64,000 bases of DNA from Pseudarthrobacter sulfonivorans (GCF_014712225.1 NZ_JACXBW010000009.1:1-64000), one strand, 5' to 3'. Shown: positions 16,136-25,769, numbered from the stretch's first letter. Notes: generated from the letters alone by a model not told the origin. Made by a program: numbers and translations.

Positions 16136-16894
16136 TCACGCCTTGACGGCCCGCCAGATAAGGGTCAGATACGGCAGGTTGATGTCCTCGTCGGTGCCGT
16201 GCCCAAGGTGCTCGTGGAGGTACCAGTCGAGGTTTGCCAGGACTTTGTTGCGGGTGGCTTCGCCGGCCCGCAGGTAATAGCTGCGGGACTTCGTCAGCTC
16301 CATAATGTCCGCGGTGCTGAGGTTGTCCTCCCATCGCGTCACATGGCTTTCAAGGCCCTCGAACTCAGGCCCCACCACCGGCCGGAAGCCCGGCTTGTAG
16401 ACATCTCCGGCGTGCATGATGCGCGACAGCCGGTGCACCCAGGGAACGGAGGTGTCCAACTGGTTCCAGATCAGTCCCAGCGTTCCGCCGGGACGGAGGA
16501 TCCGCGCGAGTTCGGTGCTGGCTGGCAGCGGATCGCACCAGTGCCACGCCTGGGCAACGCTGACGACGTCGAACGAGGAGTCGGCCAGCCCGGTCGCCTC
16601 TGCAGTGCCGCGGGTTGCCGCTACCGCCGGATAGTGGGCGCGCAACTGCTCCAGCATGTCGGCTGAGGGGTCAACGGCGGAGACGGCAAGGCCGCGCTCG
16701 AGCAGGAGCGCGGCGAATTTGCCGGTGCCGGCACCCACATCCACCGCATCGCGGGCACCGACCGGCACCAGCCAGTCGGCAGAGTCGCCGGGGTAGCCGG
16801 GGCGTACGCGTTGGTAGTGTTCGCCGCCGTCCTGGAAGCTCTGTCCGAGCTCCAGGCGGCGTCCGTGGTCAAGCCTGGGGCCACCCCGTGCCAC
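16136..16894 (-). CDS. Class I SAM-dependent methyltransferase
   Basis: 252 residues; GTG start with GGAGG 6 nt upstream. The glycine-rich SAM loop is VDVGAGTGKFAALL (about residues 51-64), followed by the acidic VSAVDPSADML and FDVVSVAQAWHW typical of Methyltransf_11 proteins. The extended C-terminal region resembles the YcgJ/Coq5-like small-molecule methylases. Substrate unknown. Same strand as the regulator-crcB unit but separated from it by that unit's own promoter. Confidence 0.85.
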   Translation of the reverse strand: MARGGPRLDHGRRLELGQSFQDGGEHYQRVRPGYPGDSADWLVPVGARDAVDVGAGTGKFAALLLERGLAVSAVDPSADMLEQLRAHYPAVAATRGTAEATGLADSSFDVVSVAQAWHWCDPLPASTELARILRPGGTLGLIWNQLDTSVPWVHRLSRIMHAGDVYKPGFRPVVGPEFEGLESHVTRWEDNLSTADIMELTKSRSYYLRAGEATRNKVLANLDWYLHEHLGHGTDEDINLPYLTLIWRAVKA

Positions 16895-16980
16895 GTGCGG
16901 CCTCCTTCAACTGATGTACTTGGGTATCCTTCAAATTTAAACTACCTGATGCCAGTGAACAGCCCGCAGTCGCGCTGGCG

Positions 16981-18393
16981 GTGTTTACTGGAGGAGTGGG
17001 CTTTCCTCCGACGACACGTGCCCAGGGACTCGTCCTTTGGATTTCGATTCTCGCCTCTTTGGTGTCCTTTTTGGACAGCAGCGTCATCAACGTGGCATTA
17101 CCTGCCATATCCCGTGATCTGGGCGGCGGCCTGACAACCCAGCAATGGGTCGTTGACGCCTATCTGATCACTCTCGGGTCACTCATCCTGCTTGCAGGAT
17201 CTCTTTCTGACGTACTCGGACGGATCCTCATTCTCCGCGCCGGACTGTTTGGTTTCGGGGTGACGTCACTGATGTGCGCGTTCGCCCCCTCCGCTGAAAT
17301 CCTGGTAATCTCCCGGGCCTTTCAAGGTATTGCCGGGGCTTTACTCGTGCCCAGTTCGCTGGCGCTCATCACCTCGCACTTTGACGGGCCTGCCAGGGCC
17401 AAGGCCATTGGCCAGTGGACCGCAGGTACCACGGTGGCCTTCATCGCCGGCCCGCTGGTGGGTGGCGTCCTGGTGGATTCTGTCGGGTGGAGGTGGGTGT
17501 TTGGCATCAATGTTGTGCCGATTGCGGTGACCTTGTGTCTGCTGGCTGTGCTTCGCGCCAGGGACGTCCGCGAGGCAGGGGTGGGCATTGATTACCCCGG
17601 GGCCGTGCTGTGTGTGCTCGGGCTGGCCGGACCGGTCTATGCCCTGATCGAACAGGGCACACAGGGGTGGGGAAGTCCCGGCATCCTGTTGCCCCTGATC
17701 CTGGGAGCCGTCTGCTTCGCGGCGTTCATCTGGCGGCAGGCAACAGCGAAACAGCCGCTCATGCCGCTGAGTCTCTTCGCTGTCAGGAACTTTGCGGCAG
17801 GCAATTTGGCCACCATGTTCATCTATGCCGCGCTCTCCATCGGCGGATTCATCATCGTGCTCTTCCTGCAGCAGGTGGCCGGTTACTCGGCGACACTCGC
17901 CGCCCTCGCCCTGTTGCCGGTCAGCCTGCTGAGCATTTGCCTGTCATCGTGGTTCGGTTCCCTCGCCGGCCGATACGGCCCGCGCTGGTTCATGGCTCTG
18001 GGCCCGGCCGGTGCCGGCCTCGGCTACTTCCTGATGGTGTCGTCGCAAATACCCGTCAATTACTGGAATCAACTGCTGCCGGGAATTGTCCTCTTTGGGG
18101 TGGGGCTCTCGGCAACAGTTGCACCGCTAACCGCGGCGATACTGGGCTCGATCTCTGAGCAGCAGTCCGGCATTGGCTCGGCAGCAAACAACGCGGTTGC
18201 CCGGGTAGCGGGTCTGGTTGGCATCGCCTTCGTCGGACTCATCGCCGGGAAACAGCTTAACCTGGACGGATTCCATCGGGTGCTGATCGCCACCGGCATC
18301 CTCCTGGTCATCGGTGGCGCAGTCTCAGCGTCGGGCATCAGGAACCCGGCACGGATCGTGAAGCCTACAGACAGCGCCACCGCCCAGGCCTAG
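16981..18393 (+). CDS. MFS drug exporter, DHA2/EmrB-QacA type (14 TM)
   Basis: 470 residues, about 14 hydrophobic segments. Motif LDSSVINVALPAISRDL in helix 1 and WVVDAYLITLGSLILLAGSLSDVLGR (motif A region) are diagnostic of DHA2 proton-driven efflux pumps. The start is uncertain: GTG 16981 or GTG 16996, the latter preceded very closely by GGAGGA. The short AT-rich region 16930-16950 probably carries the promoter, divergent from the methyltransferase gene. The substrate cannot be predicted. It converges on the cysteine-desulfurase-like gene. Confidence 0.88.
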   Translation: MFTGGVGFPPTTRAQGLVLWISILASLVSFLDSSVINVALPAISRDLGGGLTTQQWVVDAYLITLGSLILLAGSLSDVLGRILILRAGLFGFGVTSLMCAFAPSAEILVISRAFQGIAGALLVPSSLALITSHFDGPARAKAIGQWTAGTTVAFIAGPLVGGVLVDSVGWRWVFGINVVPIAVTLCLLAVLRARDVREAGVGIDYPGAVLCVLGLAGPVYALIEQGTQGWGSPGILLPLILGAVCFAAFIWRQATAKQPLMPLSLFAVRNFAAGNLATMFIYAALSIGGFIIVLFLQQVAGYSATLAALALLPVSLLSICLSSWFGSLAGRYGPRWFMALGPAGAGLGYFLMVSSQIPVNYWNQLLPGIVLFGVGLSATVAPLTAAILGSISEQQSGIGSAANNAVARVAGLVGIAFVGLIAGKQLNLDGFHRVLIATGILLVIGGAVSASGIRNPARIVKPTDSATAQA

Positions 18394-18402
18394 CCAGCGA
18401 GG

Positions 18403-19833
18403 TCAGTCGTCGAGGCAGGGAGCCGCGCCGGCAGTGCCGGGCGTGTTCGGTGCCCAGTGCGGGTAGGTGCGGGTGTCATTTGCGGGCACCCAGCGGCCTG
18501 AATCGACCACGTAGTCCCAGCCCAGGCCCGTGCGGCGCAGCTGTTCGAGGCCGGCGAGCAGCCGTTCGGCGTCCTCCAGCCGGGACCCCACGCCGAAGCT
18601 GGCGCGCAGTGAGCCGGAAGGCAGGCCGAGGCGTTTGAGCAGGGGGTGGGCGCAGAATCGGCCGTCCCGCAGGCCAACACCGTGCTCTGCCGAAAGATAT
18701 GCGGCAACCAGTCCGGCGTCGTAACCGGCCACCGAGAAATTCACTACGCCGATGGTGCCGGTGCCGGGATCGGTGTCCGAGAAGATCTGGTGGACCGTCA
18801 CGCCGTCGATCTTCTGCAGCCCCGCCACCAGGTAGGACCTGATGGCGGCCTCATGGGCGTGCCAGCGTTCCTGGTCCAATGACGCGATGACCTGGGTGGC
18901 GCGGGCCAGCGTGGCTGCACCGAGGACATTGGGGGAGCCGCCCTCGTGGCGGGCCGGGCCGGTGGCCCAGCTGACGCCGTCGAGCTTTGCCTCACGGACG
19001 GCGCCGCCGCCCGCCAGGTGCGGAGTGCCGGCGTCGAGCCAGTCCGTGCGCCCCACCAGGACGCCGGCGCCGAACGGTGCGTAGAGCTTGTGGCCGGAGA
19101 ACGCGAGGTAGTCGATGTCGTCGGCGCTGATGTTGATGCGCCGGTGCGGTGCGAGCTGTGCGGCGTCCACCACGATGCGGGCCCCGTACTCGTGGGCCAG
19201 TGCGGCGAGGGCACGGATGGGGAGGATTTCGCCGGTCACGTTGGAGGCTCCGGTGACGGCCAGCAGGCTGACCTGGCCCTGCTGAAGTTCGGCGCGCAGG
19301 GCCGCAATGGTCCCTGTGATGGTGGGAGCGGCCACCACACTGCGGTGCGGTACGCCCTGCCACGGCAGAAGGTTGGCGTGGTGCTCGATGTCCAGGTAGA
19401 GGACGTCGCCGGTGGGCTGGCCGTCCCGGTGCGGCAGGCAGCCGGCCAGCAGGTTCAGCGAGTCGGTGGTGTTGCGGGTGAAGATGACGGAGTCATCCGG
19501 CCGGCCACCCACGAAGTCCCGCACAATGTTCCGGGCGTTCTCGTAGACGGACGTGCTGATCTGTGACGCATAACCGGCACCGCGGTGGACGCTGGCGTAG
19601 TACGGCAGGATCTCATTGAGGTAGGCCGAGACCACGGAGAGGGCCGGGGCCGAGGCGCCGTAGTCGAGGTTGGCGTAGCGGATGTGGCCGCCCTGGATCA
19701 GCGGAGCCTGGATTTCAGCGCCGGTGACGGCGGACAGCGGGCGTCCGGCAACGGCGGCAAGTTCGCCGGCACGTGCTGCGCTGACTGCGGCGGCGGTGTT
19801 CTGGACGGCGGGGGAGACGGTGGCAGTTGTCAC
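18403..19833 (-). CDS. Class V aminotransferase, cysteine-desulfurase-like
   Basis: 476 residues; PLP enzyme of the SufS/CsdA fold. PLP lysine in FSGHKLYAPFGAG; aspartate motif VVDAAQLAPHR; HHANLLPW in the cofactor-binding region; GLRDGRFCAHPLL near the C-terminus has a Cys at the position expected for SufS-like enzymes. About 50 extra N-terminal residues and a C-terminal tail exceed the usual about 410. GTG start with GAGG upstream. A SAM-IV-type riboswitch lies in its leader, tying it to sulfur/methionine supply and not to the usual Suf operon, none of whose partners is nearby. Confidence 0.85.
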   Translation of the reverse strand: MTTATVSPAVQNTAAAVSAARAGELAAVAGRPLSAVTGAEIQAPLIQGGHIRYANLDYGASAPALSVVSAYLNEILPYYASVHRGAGYASQISTSVYENARNIVRDFVGGRPDDSVIFTRNTTDSLNLLAGCLPHRDGQPTGDVLYLDIEHHANLLPWQGVPHRSVVAAPTITGTIAALRAELQQGQVSLLAVTGASNVTGEILPIRALAALAHEYGARIVVDAAQLAPHRRINISADDIDYLAFSGHKLYAPFGAGVLVGRTDWLDAGTPHLAGGGAVREAKLDGVSWATGPARHEGGSPNVLGAATLARATQVIASLDQERWHAHEAAIRSYLVAGLQKIDGVTVHQIFSDTDPGTGTIGVVNFSVAGYDAGLVAAYLSAEHGVGLRDGRFCAHPLLKRLGLPSGSLRASFGVGSRLEDAERLLAGLEQLRRTGLGWDYVVDSGRWVPANDTRTYPHWAPNTPGTAGAAPCLDD

Positions 19834-19879
19834 GGAGACCTCACTTTAAAAGGACTCCCTGTACCGGGAATCCGCGCTT

Positions 19880-19985
19880 GCCGTGTCCATTGAGGACCGG
19901 CCTGGTCGTCACCCGGGGCACCCCACCGCGAATGGAGGGTTGCCGGCCAGCAAACCGGGGTTTAGCGCTGGCACTCGTGACCTGT
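19880..19985 (-). promoter_or_regulatory. SAM-IV-type (S-box superfamily) riboswitch
   Basis: Read on the minus strand, the conserved blocks appear in order: GGTCACGAGTGCCAGCG, GCTGGCCGGCAACCCTCC (19951-19934), GGGGTGCCCC then GGGTGACGACC. GGTC/GACC close the P1 helix, and GTCC-tcaat-GGAC forms a further 3' hairpin. It ends about 45 nt before the start codon of the desulfurase-like gene and should repress it when SAM is abundant. The 19834-20085 gap otherwise holds only the probable minus-strand promoter beyond 19985. Confidence 0.82.
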
Positions 19986-20085
19986 TAAAGAGCGTAGGAC
20001 ATCTCCGCGGCTGCGGAAAAGCCCGGCGAAATGTTAAGGCGTTTGTTACGGCTGTTTGAGCAACGGCGGTTTTGTCGAAGAAACG

Positions 20086-20120
20086 ACGGCGGGCGCCCCC
20101 TGGGTGGAGGCGCCCGCCGT
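20086..20120 (-). terminator. Strong hairpin terminator after hisN
   Basis: 12-bp perfect stem acggcgggcgcc / ggcgcccgccgt with an 11-nt loop, 21 nt beyond the hisN stop; on the minus strand it is followed by a T-rich tract (tcgtttcttc). Confidence 0.85.
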
Positions 20121-20141
20121 TGAATATTCGGAAGACAAGGT

Positions 20142-20954
20142 CTAAAGCAGGTCGTCCAGCTCCGGGTTCAGTCGTTTGAGTACCTCGGAGTGCAGGATGG
20201 AGTTGGTGGCCAGCGCGTTGCCCCCGAACGGCCCGTCCTGGCCTTCCAGCGATGTGAAACGCCCGCCGGCCTCGACCACGATGGGGACGAGGGCGGCCAT
20301 GTCGTAGAGGTTCAGTTCCGGCTCGCAGGCGATGTCGACGGAACCTTCGGCCACCATGCAGTAAGACCAGAAGTCACCGTAGGCCCGGGTGCGCCAGACG
20401 TCCTCGGTCAGGCCCAGGAACTCGTCCAGGTTGCCGCGTTCCTTCCAGCCGCCCAGGCTGGAATAGGACAGGGACGCATCGGCGAGGTTGGACACATTCG
20501 AGACCCTGAGCCGGGTTGCTGCCGCGAGGGACTTGCCCATGTAGGCGCCGGCCCCCTTTGCGGCCCACCAGCGTTTGCCCAAGGCGGGCGCGCTGACCAC
20601 GCCCACCACAGGTTCACCCTCGTCCACGAGTGCAATCAGGGTGGCCCAGACCGGGACGCCGCGGACAAAGTTCTTGGTGCCGTCGATCGGATCAATGATC
20701 CAGCGCCGGGAGCCGTGGCCGGAGCTGCCGAATTCCTCGCCGAGCACCGCGTCCCGGGGACGCGAGCGGGACAGCTGGCCGCGGATGGCCTCTTCGGCCG
20801 ACTTGTCCGCGTCCGTGACCGGCGTCAGGTCAGGCTTGGTCTCGATGTGCAGGTCCAGCGCCTTGAAGCGGCTCATGGTCTGGTCATCCACGGAATCGGC
20901 CAGCACATGGGCCAGGCGCAGGTCATCGTTGTAGCTTGAAGCGGGTTGGATCAT
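20142..20954 (-). CDS. hisN: Histidinol-phosphatase HisN (inositol-monophosphatase family)
   Basis: 270 residues. Catalyses histidinol-phosphate dephosphorylation, the penultimate steps of histidine synthesis in Actinobacteria. Metal-binding motifs: GEEFG (first Glu), [12 protein letters not shown] (metal ligands and substrate loop), and [10 protein letters not shown] near the C-terminus. The length is normal. ATG with a TAGTTT box ending 6 nt upstream, so probably leaderless and independently transcribed although downstream of aroA-rsgA. General inositol-phosphatase activity is the alternative. Confidence 0.9.
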   Translation of the reverse strand: MIQPASSYNDDLRLAHVLADSVDDQTMSRFKALDLHIETKPDLTPVTDADKSAEEAIRGQLSRSRPRDAVLGEEFGSSGHGSRRWIIDPIDGTKNFVRGVPVWATLIALVDEGEPVVGVVSAPALGKRWWAAKGAGAYMGKSLAAATRLRVSNVSNLADASLSYSSLGGWKERGNLDEFLGLTEDVWRTRAYGDFWSYCMVAEGSVDIACEPELNLYDMAALVPIVVEAGGRFTSLEGQDGPFGGNALATNSILHSEVLKRLNPELDDLL

Positions 20955-20960
20955 GCTTCC

Positions 20961-20966
20961 AAACTA
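20961..20966 (-). promoter_or_regulatory. -10 box of leaderless hisN promoter
   Basis: TAGTTT on the minus strand, 6 nt before the hisN ATG. Confidence 0.5.
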
Positions 20967-21008
20967 CCGTCTAACGGCCGCAGGGTTGGGGACCTCGGCG
21001 TCCGGGCG

Positions 21009-22124
21009 CTAGCTGATGCTGCCCAGTTCCTTGGTTTCCTGGCCTTCCAGCCGCGGGTCGGTGCCCAGCAGCCGCCGCAGGGAGGCCAGCCGGGCCGGCC
21101 CGGTGGGGCCGGCCTGCCCCTCGGCCACCCACGTGTCCAGCCCGCAGTTGACGGCGGCTGCGTTGTGTTTGCAGCCCCGCTCGCAGGCGTCCGTGCCCGG
21201 TTCCAGGTCCGGGAAGGACCGCAGGATCCGGTCCGCGTCCACATGGGCCAGACCGAACGAACGGATGCCCGGGGTGTCGATGATCCAGCTTCCGGCCGGT
21301 GCGCCTGCGAGTTTCAAGGCCAGCGCCGACGACGACGTGTGGCGGCCGCGGCCCGTCACCGCGTTCACGCCGCCGGTAGCCCGTTCGGCGCCGGTGAGTG
21401 CGTTGACCATGGTGGACTTGCCCACGCCGGAATGCCCCAGCATCACGGTGACTTTGCCGTCCAGGTAGGCGCGGAGCTGCGACACGGCGTCTATGTCCAG
21501 CCGGGCCGAAAGACCGTCGTCGGAGCGCGCATCGATGCCCGAGGCGGCGGAATCGGCTGTCCGGCTGATGATGACCGGAAAGTCCAGGTGCTCGTAGTTG
21601 GACAACAGTTCCGCCGGATCCTTGACGTCCGCCTTGGTGACGAGCAGCAGCGGTTCAATGCCGGCGTCGTACGCTGCCACCAGGGCGCGGTCGATGAATC
21701 CGGTGCGTGGCTCCGGGTTGGCGGCGGCCACCACCACAACCAGCTGATCGGCGTTGGCCACCACCGCACGCTCGATGGGGTCCGTGTCATCGGCGCTGCG
21801 TCGCAGCAGGGTGCGGCGGTCCTGAATGCGGACCAGGCGCGCCAGGGTGTCGGGATCCCCGGAGACGTCTCCGACGAGGGACACGAAATCTCCGGCCACC
21901 ACGGGGGAGCGGCGCAGTTCACGGGCGCGCGCGGCGATGATGATCCGCTCGTCGCCCGAGTCCTCGCCCACGACGGCGGTGTAGCGGCCGCGGTCCACCG
22001 TGATGATCCGGCCTGTGACGGCGTCGTCGTGGCTGGGACGGTCCTTGGTGCGGGGCCGCGAGCCTTTTTTGCTGGGCCGGATCCGGACGTCGGACTCGTC
22101 CCACGAATCAGTGCTGCGGGCCAC
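21009..22124 (-). CDS. rsgA: Ribosome small-subunit GTPase RsgA (YjeQ)
   Basis: Circularly permuted GTPase acting late in 30S maturation. From GTG 22124 it has 371 residues and overlaps the end of aroA by 17 nt; longer in-frame starts would lie inside aroA. Order of motifs: OB fold ([16 protein letters not shown]), G4 (LVTKAD), G1 (GHSGVGKST), G3 ([11 protein letters not shown]), then the zinc site [14 protein letters not shown]. Conserved actinobacterial neighbour of aroA and sigR. Confidence 0.94.
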   Translation of the reverse strand: MARSTDSWDESDVRIRPSKKGSRPRTKDRPSHDDAVTGRIITVDRGRYTAVVGEDSGDERIIIAARARELRRSPVVAGDFVSLVGDVSGDPDTLARLVRIQDRRTLLRRSADDTDPIERAVVANADQLVVVVAAANPEPRTGFIDRALVAAYDAGIEPLLLVTKADVKDPAELLSNYEHLDFPVIISRTADSAASGIDARSDDGLSARLDIDAVSQLRAYLDGKVTVMLGHSGVGKSTMVNALTGAERATGGVNAVTGRGRHTSSSALALKLAGAPAGSWIIDTPGIRSFGLAHVDADRILRSFPDLEPGTDACERGCKHNAAAVNCGLDTWVAEGQAGPTGPARLASLRRLLGTDPRLEGQETKELGSIS

Positions 22125-23499
22125 CGGTGTGACCTTCCATGCCCTCGGCGGGCGCTGCGCCTTGGGCCACCATGTCCGCCCACATCTGCGGAAATTCCGG
22201 CATGGTCTTGGCGGTGGTCCCGATGTCCTGCACTTCAATGCCCGGCACGGCCAAGCCCAGGATGGCCCCGGCGGTGGCCATCCGGTGGTCCGCGTAGCTG
22301 TGCACGACGCCGGCATGCAACGTGGCCGGGCGGATCACCAGGCCGTCCGTGGTCTCCTCGGCGTCGCCGCCGAGGCGGTTAATTTCGGTGACCAGGGCTG
22401 CCAGCCGGTCAGTTTCGTGGCCGCGCAGGTGGGCGATGCCGGTCAGCCGTGACGGACCACTGGCCAGCGCGCAAAGAGCTGCCACGGTGGGGGCGAGCTC
22501 GCTGGTTTCATCAAATTCCGCGCCCTTGATCTCGGCTCCGCCGGTGACGGTGAGGACGCCGTCAACCAGGCTGACGTCTGCGCCCATGTCTGCGAGGATG
22601 GTGCGCCACTGGTCGCCCACCTGGGTGGTTTCGGCAGGCCAGTCCGGGATCCTCACTGTCCCGCCGGAGGCCAGGGCCGCGGCCAGGAAAGGGCCTGCGT
22701 TGGAGAGGTCCTGTTCGATGCGCTGGTCAAAGGCGCGGATGGGGCCCGGGGCCACCACCCAGTGGTTTGGCGTGGAATCGTCCACGGAAACCCCGGCGCC
22801 GCGGAGGACAGCGACGGTCATATTGATGTGGTCCAGGCTTGGCACGGGGTTGCCCACATGCTCCAGGTGGAGTCCCTCGGTGAACCGCGCCCCCACCAGC
22901 AGGAGGGCCGAAACGAACTGTGATGACCCGCTGGCGTCGATGACCAGGTGGCCGCCGCGGACTTCGCCGGTGCCTTCAACGGTGAACGGCAGCGCGGAGG
23001 GGGTTCCGCCGTCGTCCGTTGTCAGGGCCACGCCGAGCGCCTGCAGCGCCTCGATGATGGCGCCCATCGGGCGCTTCCGTGCGTGGGGGTCGCCGTCGAA
23101 AACGCTGGCACCCTTCCGCAGCGCCGCCAGCGGCGGCACAAAACGCATCACCGTTCCGGCCAGGCCACAATCGATATGCGTGCGTGACGACGCCGCATCC
23201 TGGCTTAGCGGCGTAACCTCAAGGTCGGGCCCATAAGCGCCGTCCCCGGGCACCTCCGTGACGGTGGCTCCCAACTGGCGGAGGGCATCGATCATCAGGG
23301 CTGAGTCGCGGGAATGCAGGGGTGCCCGCAGGCGGGACGGGCCGTCAGCCAGCGCGGCCAGCACCAGGAACCTGTTGGTCAGCGATTTCGAACCCGGCAC
23401 CGTGACGGTGGCGTTGATGGGACGGCTGGCAAACGGGGCAGGCCAGTTCGGGATGAGGTTGTCGGAACCGAGGGATGCTGGCGGGGTGGAACCGGTCAT
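22108..23499 (-). CDS. aroA: 3-phosphoshikimate 1-carboxyvinyltransferase (EPSP synthase)
   Basis: Sixth step of the shikimate pathway, phosphoenolpyruvate plus shikimate-3-phosphate to EPSP. 463 residues. N-terminal [20 protein letters not shown] (PEP/S3P-binding Lys and Ser-Arg), [16 protein letters not shown] (about 90-105), and [12 protein letters not shown] near the C-terminus. Starts 6 nt after the DoxX gene stop, with SD sequence overlapping that gene's end, and overlaps rsgA. Confidence 0.95.
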   Translation of the reverse strand: MTGSTPPASLGSDNLIPNWPAPFASRPINATVTVPGSKSLTNRFLVLAALADGPSRLRAPLHSRDSALMIDALRQLGATVTEVPGDGAYGPDLEVTPLSQDAASSRTHIDCGLAGTVMRFVPPLAALRKGASVFDGDPHARKRPMGAIIEALQALGVALTTDDGGTPSALPFTVEGTGEVRGGHLVIDASGSSQFVSALLLVGARFTEGLHLEHVGNPVPSLDHINMTVAVLRGAGVSVDDSTPNHWVVAPGPIRAFDQRIEQDLSNAGPFLAAALASGGTVRIPDWPAETTQVGDQWRTILADMGADVSLVDGVLTVTGGAEIKGAEFDETSELAPTVAALCALASGPSRLTGIAHLRGHETDRLAALVTEINRLGGDAEETTDGLVIRPATLHAGVVHSYADHRMATAGAILGLAVPGIEVQDIGTTAKTMPEFPQMWADMVAQGAAPAEGMEGHTGGPQH

Positions 23500-23505
23500 T
23501 CGGCC

Positions 23506-24039
23506 TTATGCCCCCGTTGCATGCACGGCGCGGCGCACAGCTTTGTCCGCCTCGTGGAGCTTCTTGCCCGTCGTCTTCCGGGCCTCCGCAGCAGTTTTCC
23601 GGGCATCAGCAGCAATGTGCTCGGCACGCCAGGCGAGGCCGGGCTTGCCGGCGGTGTCCACCGAGGCCAGCAGGGCGCCGCCGCTGAGGGAAACGTTCTT
23701 CAGCAGCTGGTTTCGGCGGGCTTCGCGGCCTGCCTTGGTGCTGATGTCAGCGCTGCGCCACTCCACGAACGTGTTCAGGAGAGAGATGACTGTCAGCACG
23801 GTGGCCGAAAGGCGGCTGAACTTGCCCAGCCCAAACAGCACGCCGGCCCCCACCTGGGTCCCGCCGATCACCCGGGCCAGCATCTTCTCGTCAGCCTGGA
23901 ACGGCAGCGACGCGGCGGCCTTCTGCAGGAGCGGAGAGAGCTGCTGCGCGGTGTCGTCGGCGTTCTTCAGCTTGTCCAGTCCGGCGAGAACGAAACTGGA
24001 GGCCAGCATGGGCCGGGCAAGGGTGCGGACAAAGGACAT
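23506..24039 (-). CDS. DoxX-family membrane protein
   Basis: 177 residues from ATG 24039, which has AGGAGG upstream; an in-frame TTG/ATG further out lacks support. Four hydrophobic segments of the DoxX fold: FVRTLARPMLASSFVLAGLDKL (first helix), MLARVIGGTQVGAGVLFGLG, SATVLTVISLL, and a weaker fourth. The C-terminal Ala/Lys-rich tail (AADARKTAAEARKTTGKK) is charged. In mycobacteria a DoxX protein partners superoxide dismutase in redox protection; here it begins the aroA operon, divergent from sigR. Confidence 0.8.
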   Translation of the reverse strand: MSFVRTLARPMLASSFVLAGLDKLKNADDTAQQLSPLLQKAAASLPFQADEKMLARVIGGTQVGAGVLFGLGKFSRLSATVLTVISLLNTFVEWRSADISTKAGREARRNQLLKNVSLSGGALLASVDTAGKPGLAWRAEHIAADARKTAAEARKTTGKKLHEADKAVRRAVHATGA

Positions 24040-24106
24040 GAATTTCCTCCTGGCTGGACGAACCGCGTCGAATGCGGCGAAGTCCGTTCTAGTCTTGCAC
24101 TTTTGA

Positions 24107-24132
24107 GGAATATTTGCCCGCCAACCGCCGTT
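24107..24132 (+). promoter_or_regulatory. SigR-type autoregulatory promoter of sigR
   Basis: GGAAT at 24107-24111, 18 nt, GTT at 24130-24132. Transcription would begin near 24139, about 100 nt before the TTG at 24242 and about 220 nt before the ATG at 24362. Autoregulation is the rule for SigR-family factors. Confidence 0.65.
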
Positions 24133-24241
24133 ATGGATTTCAGGTCCGCCGAACACCGGCGGCAGTCGGTTTAGCTGGCCAGATACGTTGCCGGGAGCGC
24201 TGGCCTATCTCAAGTTGGCTTGAAAGAGAACGGAGTGGCCC

Positions 24242-25192
24242 TTGAGGTTGCTGAAAGACGGGCTGGAGACATCCGGTCCCCTCATACTGCAGGCTTTGGA
24301 ATCAGATCCTCCGGAGTACGGGACGCCGCGCGCCAAGGCTGTCACAGTAGACTTGGGCGCAATGAGTACCGTGGATCCGGCCGTTGAGGCCATGTATGGG
24401 GCCCCGCAAAGCGGCGCCAAAACCAGCGGCGACGCCCGGTCCGGTTCGCCCGCGGCTGCGGCGCAAACGCCTGCGGCCGGGTCGGCAGCGCCTGTCCCTG
24501 AAACGGCAGCGTCTCCGGCGGCCGGGCCTGAACCAGTTGAATCCGGTTCGGATGAGCAGGCCGTGGACATAGCCACCGAGTCCACCGAGGAACGCCGCAT
24601 CCGCTTCGAGCGTGACGCCATGCAGTACGTCGATCAGCTCTACTCGGCCGCCATGCGCATGGCCAGGAACCCCGCTGATGCCGAGGACCTCGTGCAGGAG
24701 GCCTACACCAAGGCGTTTTCCGCGTTCCACCAGTACAAGCCCGGTACCAACCTCAAGGCTTGGCTGTACCGGATCCTGACCAATACGTACATCAATCTGT
24801 ACCGCAAACGGCAGCGCGAGCCGTTGCAGTCCAACTCGGACACCATCGAGGACTGGCAGCTGGCGCGGGCCGAGTCACACACCTCCCGCGGGCTGCGGTC
24901 GGCTGAGGCTGAGGCTCTGGACCATCTGCCGGACTCCGACGTCAAGCGGGCATTGCAGTCCATCCCCGAGGAGTTCCGCCTGGCGGTGTACTTTGCCGAC
25001 GTCGAGGGCTTCGCGTACAAGGAAATTTCGGACATCATGAACACGCCAATCGGCACTGTGATGTCCCGGCTCCACCGCGGCCGGAAAATGTTGCGGGACC
25101 TGCTGGCGGACTATGCCGCCGATCGAGGATTCAAAGGCGCCGTCGAATCACAGGAAACGGCCGCGAGCACACAACAGGAGAACAGGAAATGA
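24242..25192 (+). CDS. sigR: ECF sigma factor SigR/SigH (thiol-oxidative stress)
   Basis: Directs RNA polymerase to disulfide-stress genes. The conserved body starts at [17 protein letters not shown]. Region 2 is [18 protein letters not shown] with [21 protein letters not shown]; region 4 is [26 protein letters not shown]. This matches the SigR/SigH subgroup, and rsrA follows with a 4-nt overlap. About 115 Ala/Pro-rich residues precede region 2 if translation begins at TTG 24242, which has GGAG 6 nt upstream; ATG 24362 would give a shorter form but has a poor SD. Both may be used, as with the long and short forms of Streptomyces SigR. Confidence 0.92.
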   Translation: MRLLKDGLETSGPLILQALESDPPEYGTPRAKAVTVDLGAMSTVDPAVEAMYGAPQSGAKTSGDARSGSPAAAAQTPAAGSAAPVPETAASPAAGPEPVESGSDEQAVDIATESTEERRIRFERDAMQYVDQLYSAAMRMARNPADAEDLVQEAYTKAFSAFHQYKPGTNLKAWLYRILTNTYINLYRKRQREPLQSNSDTIEDWQLARAESHTSRGLRSAEAEALDHLPDSDVKRALQSIPEEFRLAVYFADVEGFAYKEISDIMNTPIGTVMSRLHRGRKMLRDLLADYAADRGFKGAVESQETAASTQQENRK

Positions 25193-25449
25193 GCGACTGC
25201 CAAGGATTGGGCGACTGCGATGACACGCGGATGCAACGCATCTACGAGTACCTCGACGGAGCCTTGACCCGCGAGGACATTACCGAAATCAAGCACCATC
25301 TTGATGACTGTCCTGAATGCACCGAGCAGTATGACCTTGAGTGCGTCATCCGCAACATGGTCAAGCGCTCCTGCACTGAGGCTGCGCCGGACAACCTGAA
25401 GAACGCCATCCTGGACCGGATCCACGCCATCCGCCCGGTGGACGCCTGA
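25189..25449 (+). CDS. rsrA: Zinc-binding redox anti-sigma factor RsrA
   Basis: 86-residue partner that sequesters SigR until its thiols are oxidised. ZAS motif H37-x3-C41-x2-C44 (HHLDDCPEC) plus an N-terminal C10, matching the zinc ligands and redox-sensing Cys of RsrA almost position for position; a further Cys at 4, 52 and 62. It starts within the last codons of sigR (ATGA overlap), ensuring balanced synthesis. Confidence 0.93.
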   Translation: MSDCQGLGDCDDTRMQRIYEYLDGALTREDITEIKHHLDDCPECTEQYDLECVIRNMVKRSCTEAAPDNLKNAILDRIHAIRPVDA

Positions 25450-25518
25450 CACCGGAGTTAGGGACAGCGGCGGCTGCCTGAAACCGCGGCGGCCTGAACA
25501 GCGTTAGCAGGCAAAGAC

Positions 25519-25556
25519 GAAGGACCCCGGAAGCCAGGTGGCTACCGGGGTCCTTC
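25519..25556. terminator. Bidirectional terminator between rsrA and bL37 gene
   Basis: Perfect 12-bp stem gaaggaccccgg / ccggggtccttc with a 14-nt loop, located between two convergent genes, flanked by short T-rich tracts on both strands. Confidence 0.85.
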
Positions 25557-25583
25557 GCTTAAACCGTTACTCCAAGCATTGGC

Positions 25584-25658
25584 TTAGGTGTTGGGGCGCT
25601 TCCCGTGGTTCGCGCCGCCACGCTTACGGTCACGACGTTTACGTGCACGCTTGCTCAT
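25584..25658 (-). CDS. Ribosomal protein bL37 (24 aa, actinobacterial)
   Basis: The frame from ATG 25658 to TAA 25584 encodes a 24-residue, extremely basic peptide beginning MSKRARKRRDRKRGG and ending ANHGKRPNT. The RxRxRxxxxANHGKRPN pattern is that of bL37, a small 50S protein found in mycobacterial and other actinobacterial ribosomes. A perfect AAGGAGG lies upstream. The gene is easily missed because of its size. Confidence 0.88.
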   Translation of the reverse strand: MSKRARKRRDRKRGGANHGKRPNT

Positions 25659-25769
25659 AGCTGGCCTCCTTAAATGTTGGTACTCAAAAGAGCTGCCCTC
25701 AAGTCTCCCACACCATGGGACACGCCGCGAAACGCGAAACGCCTCCCGTAGACATCGGTGACCTCCTGT

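Noticed and set aside
20946..22382. 478-codon plus-strand frame opposite rsgA
   Set aside because: Shadow of rsgA and aroA; rsgA motifs on the minus strand are complete.
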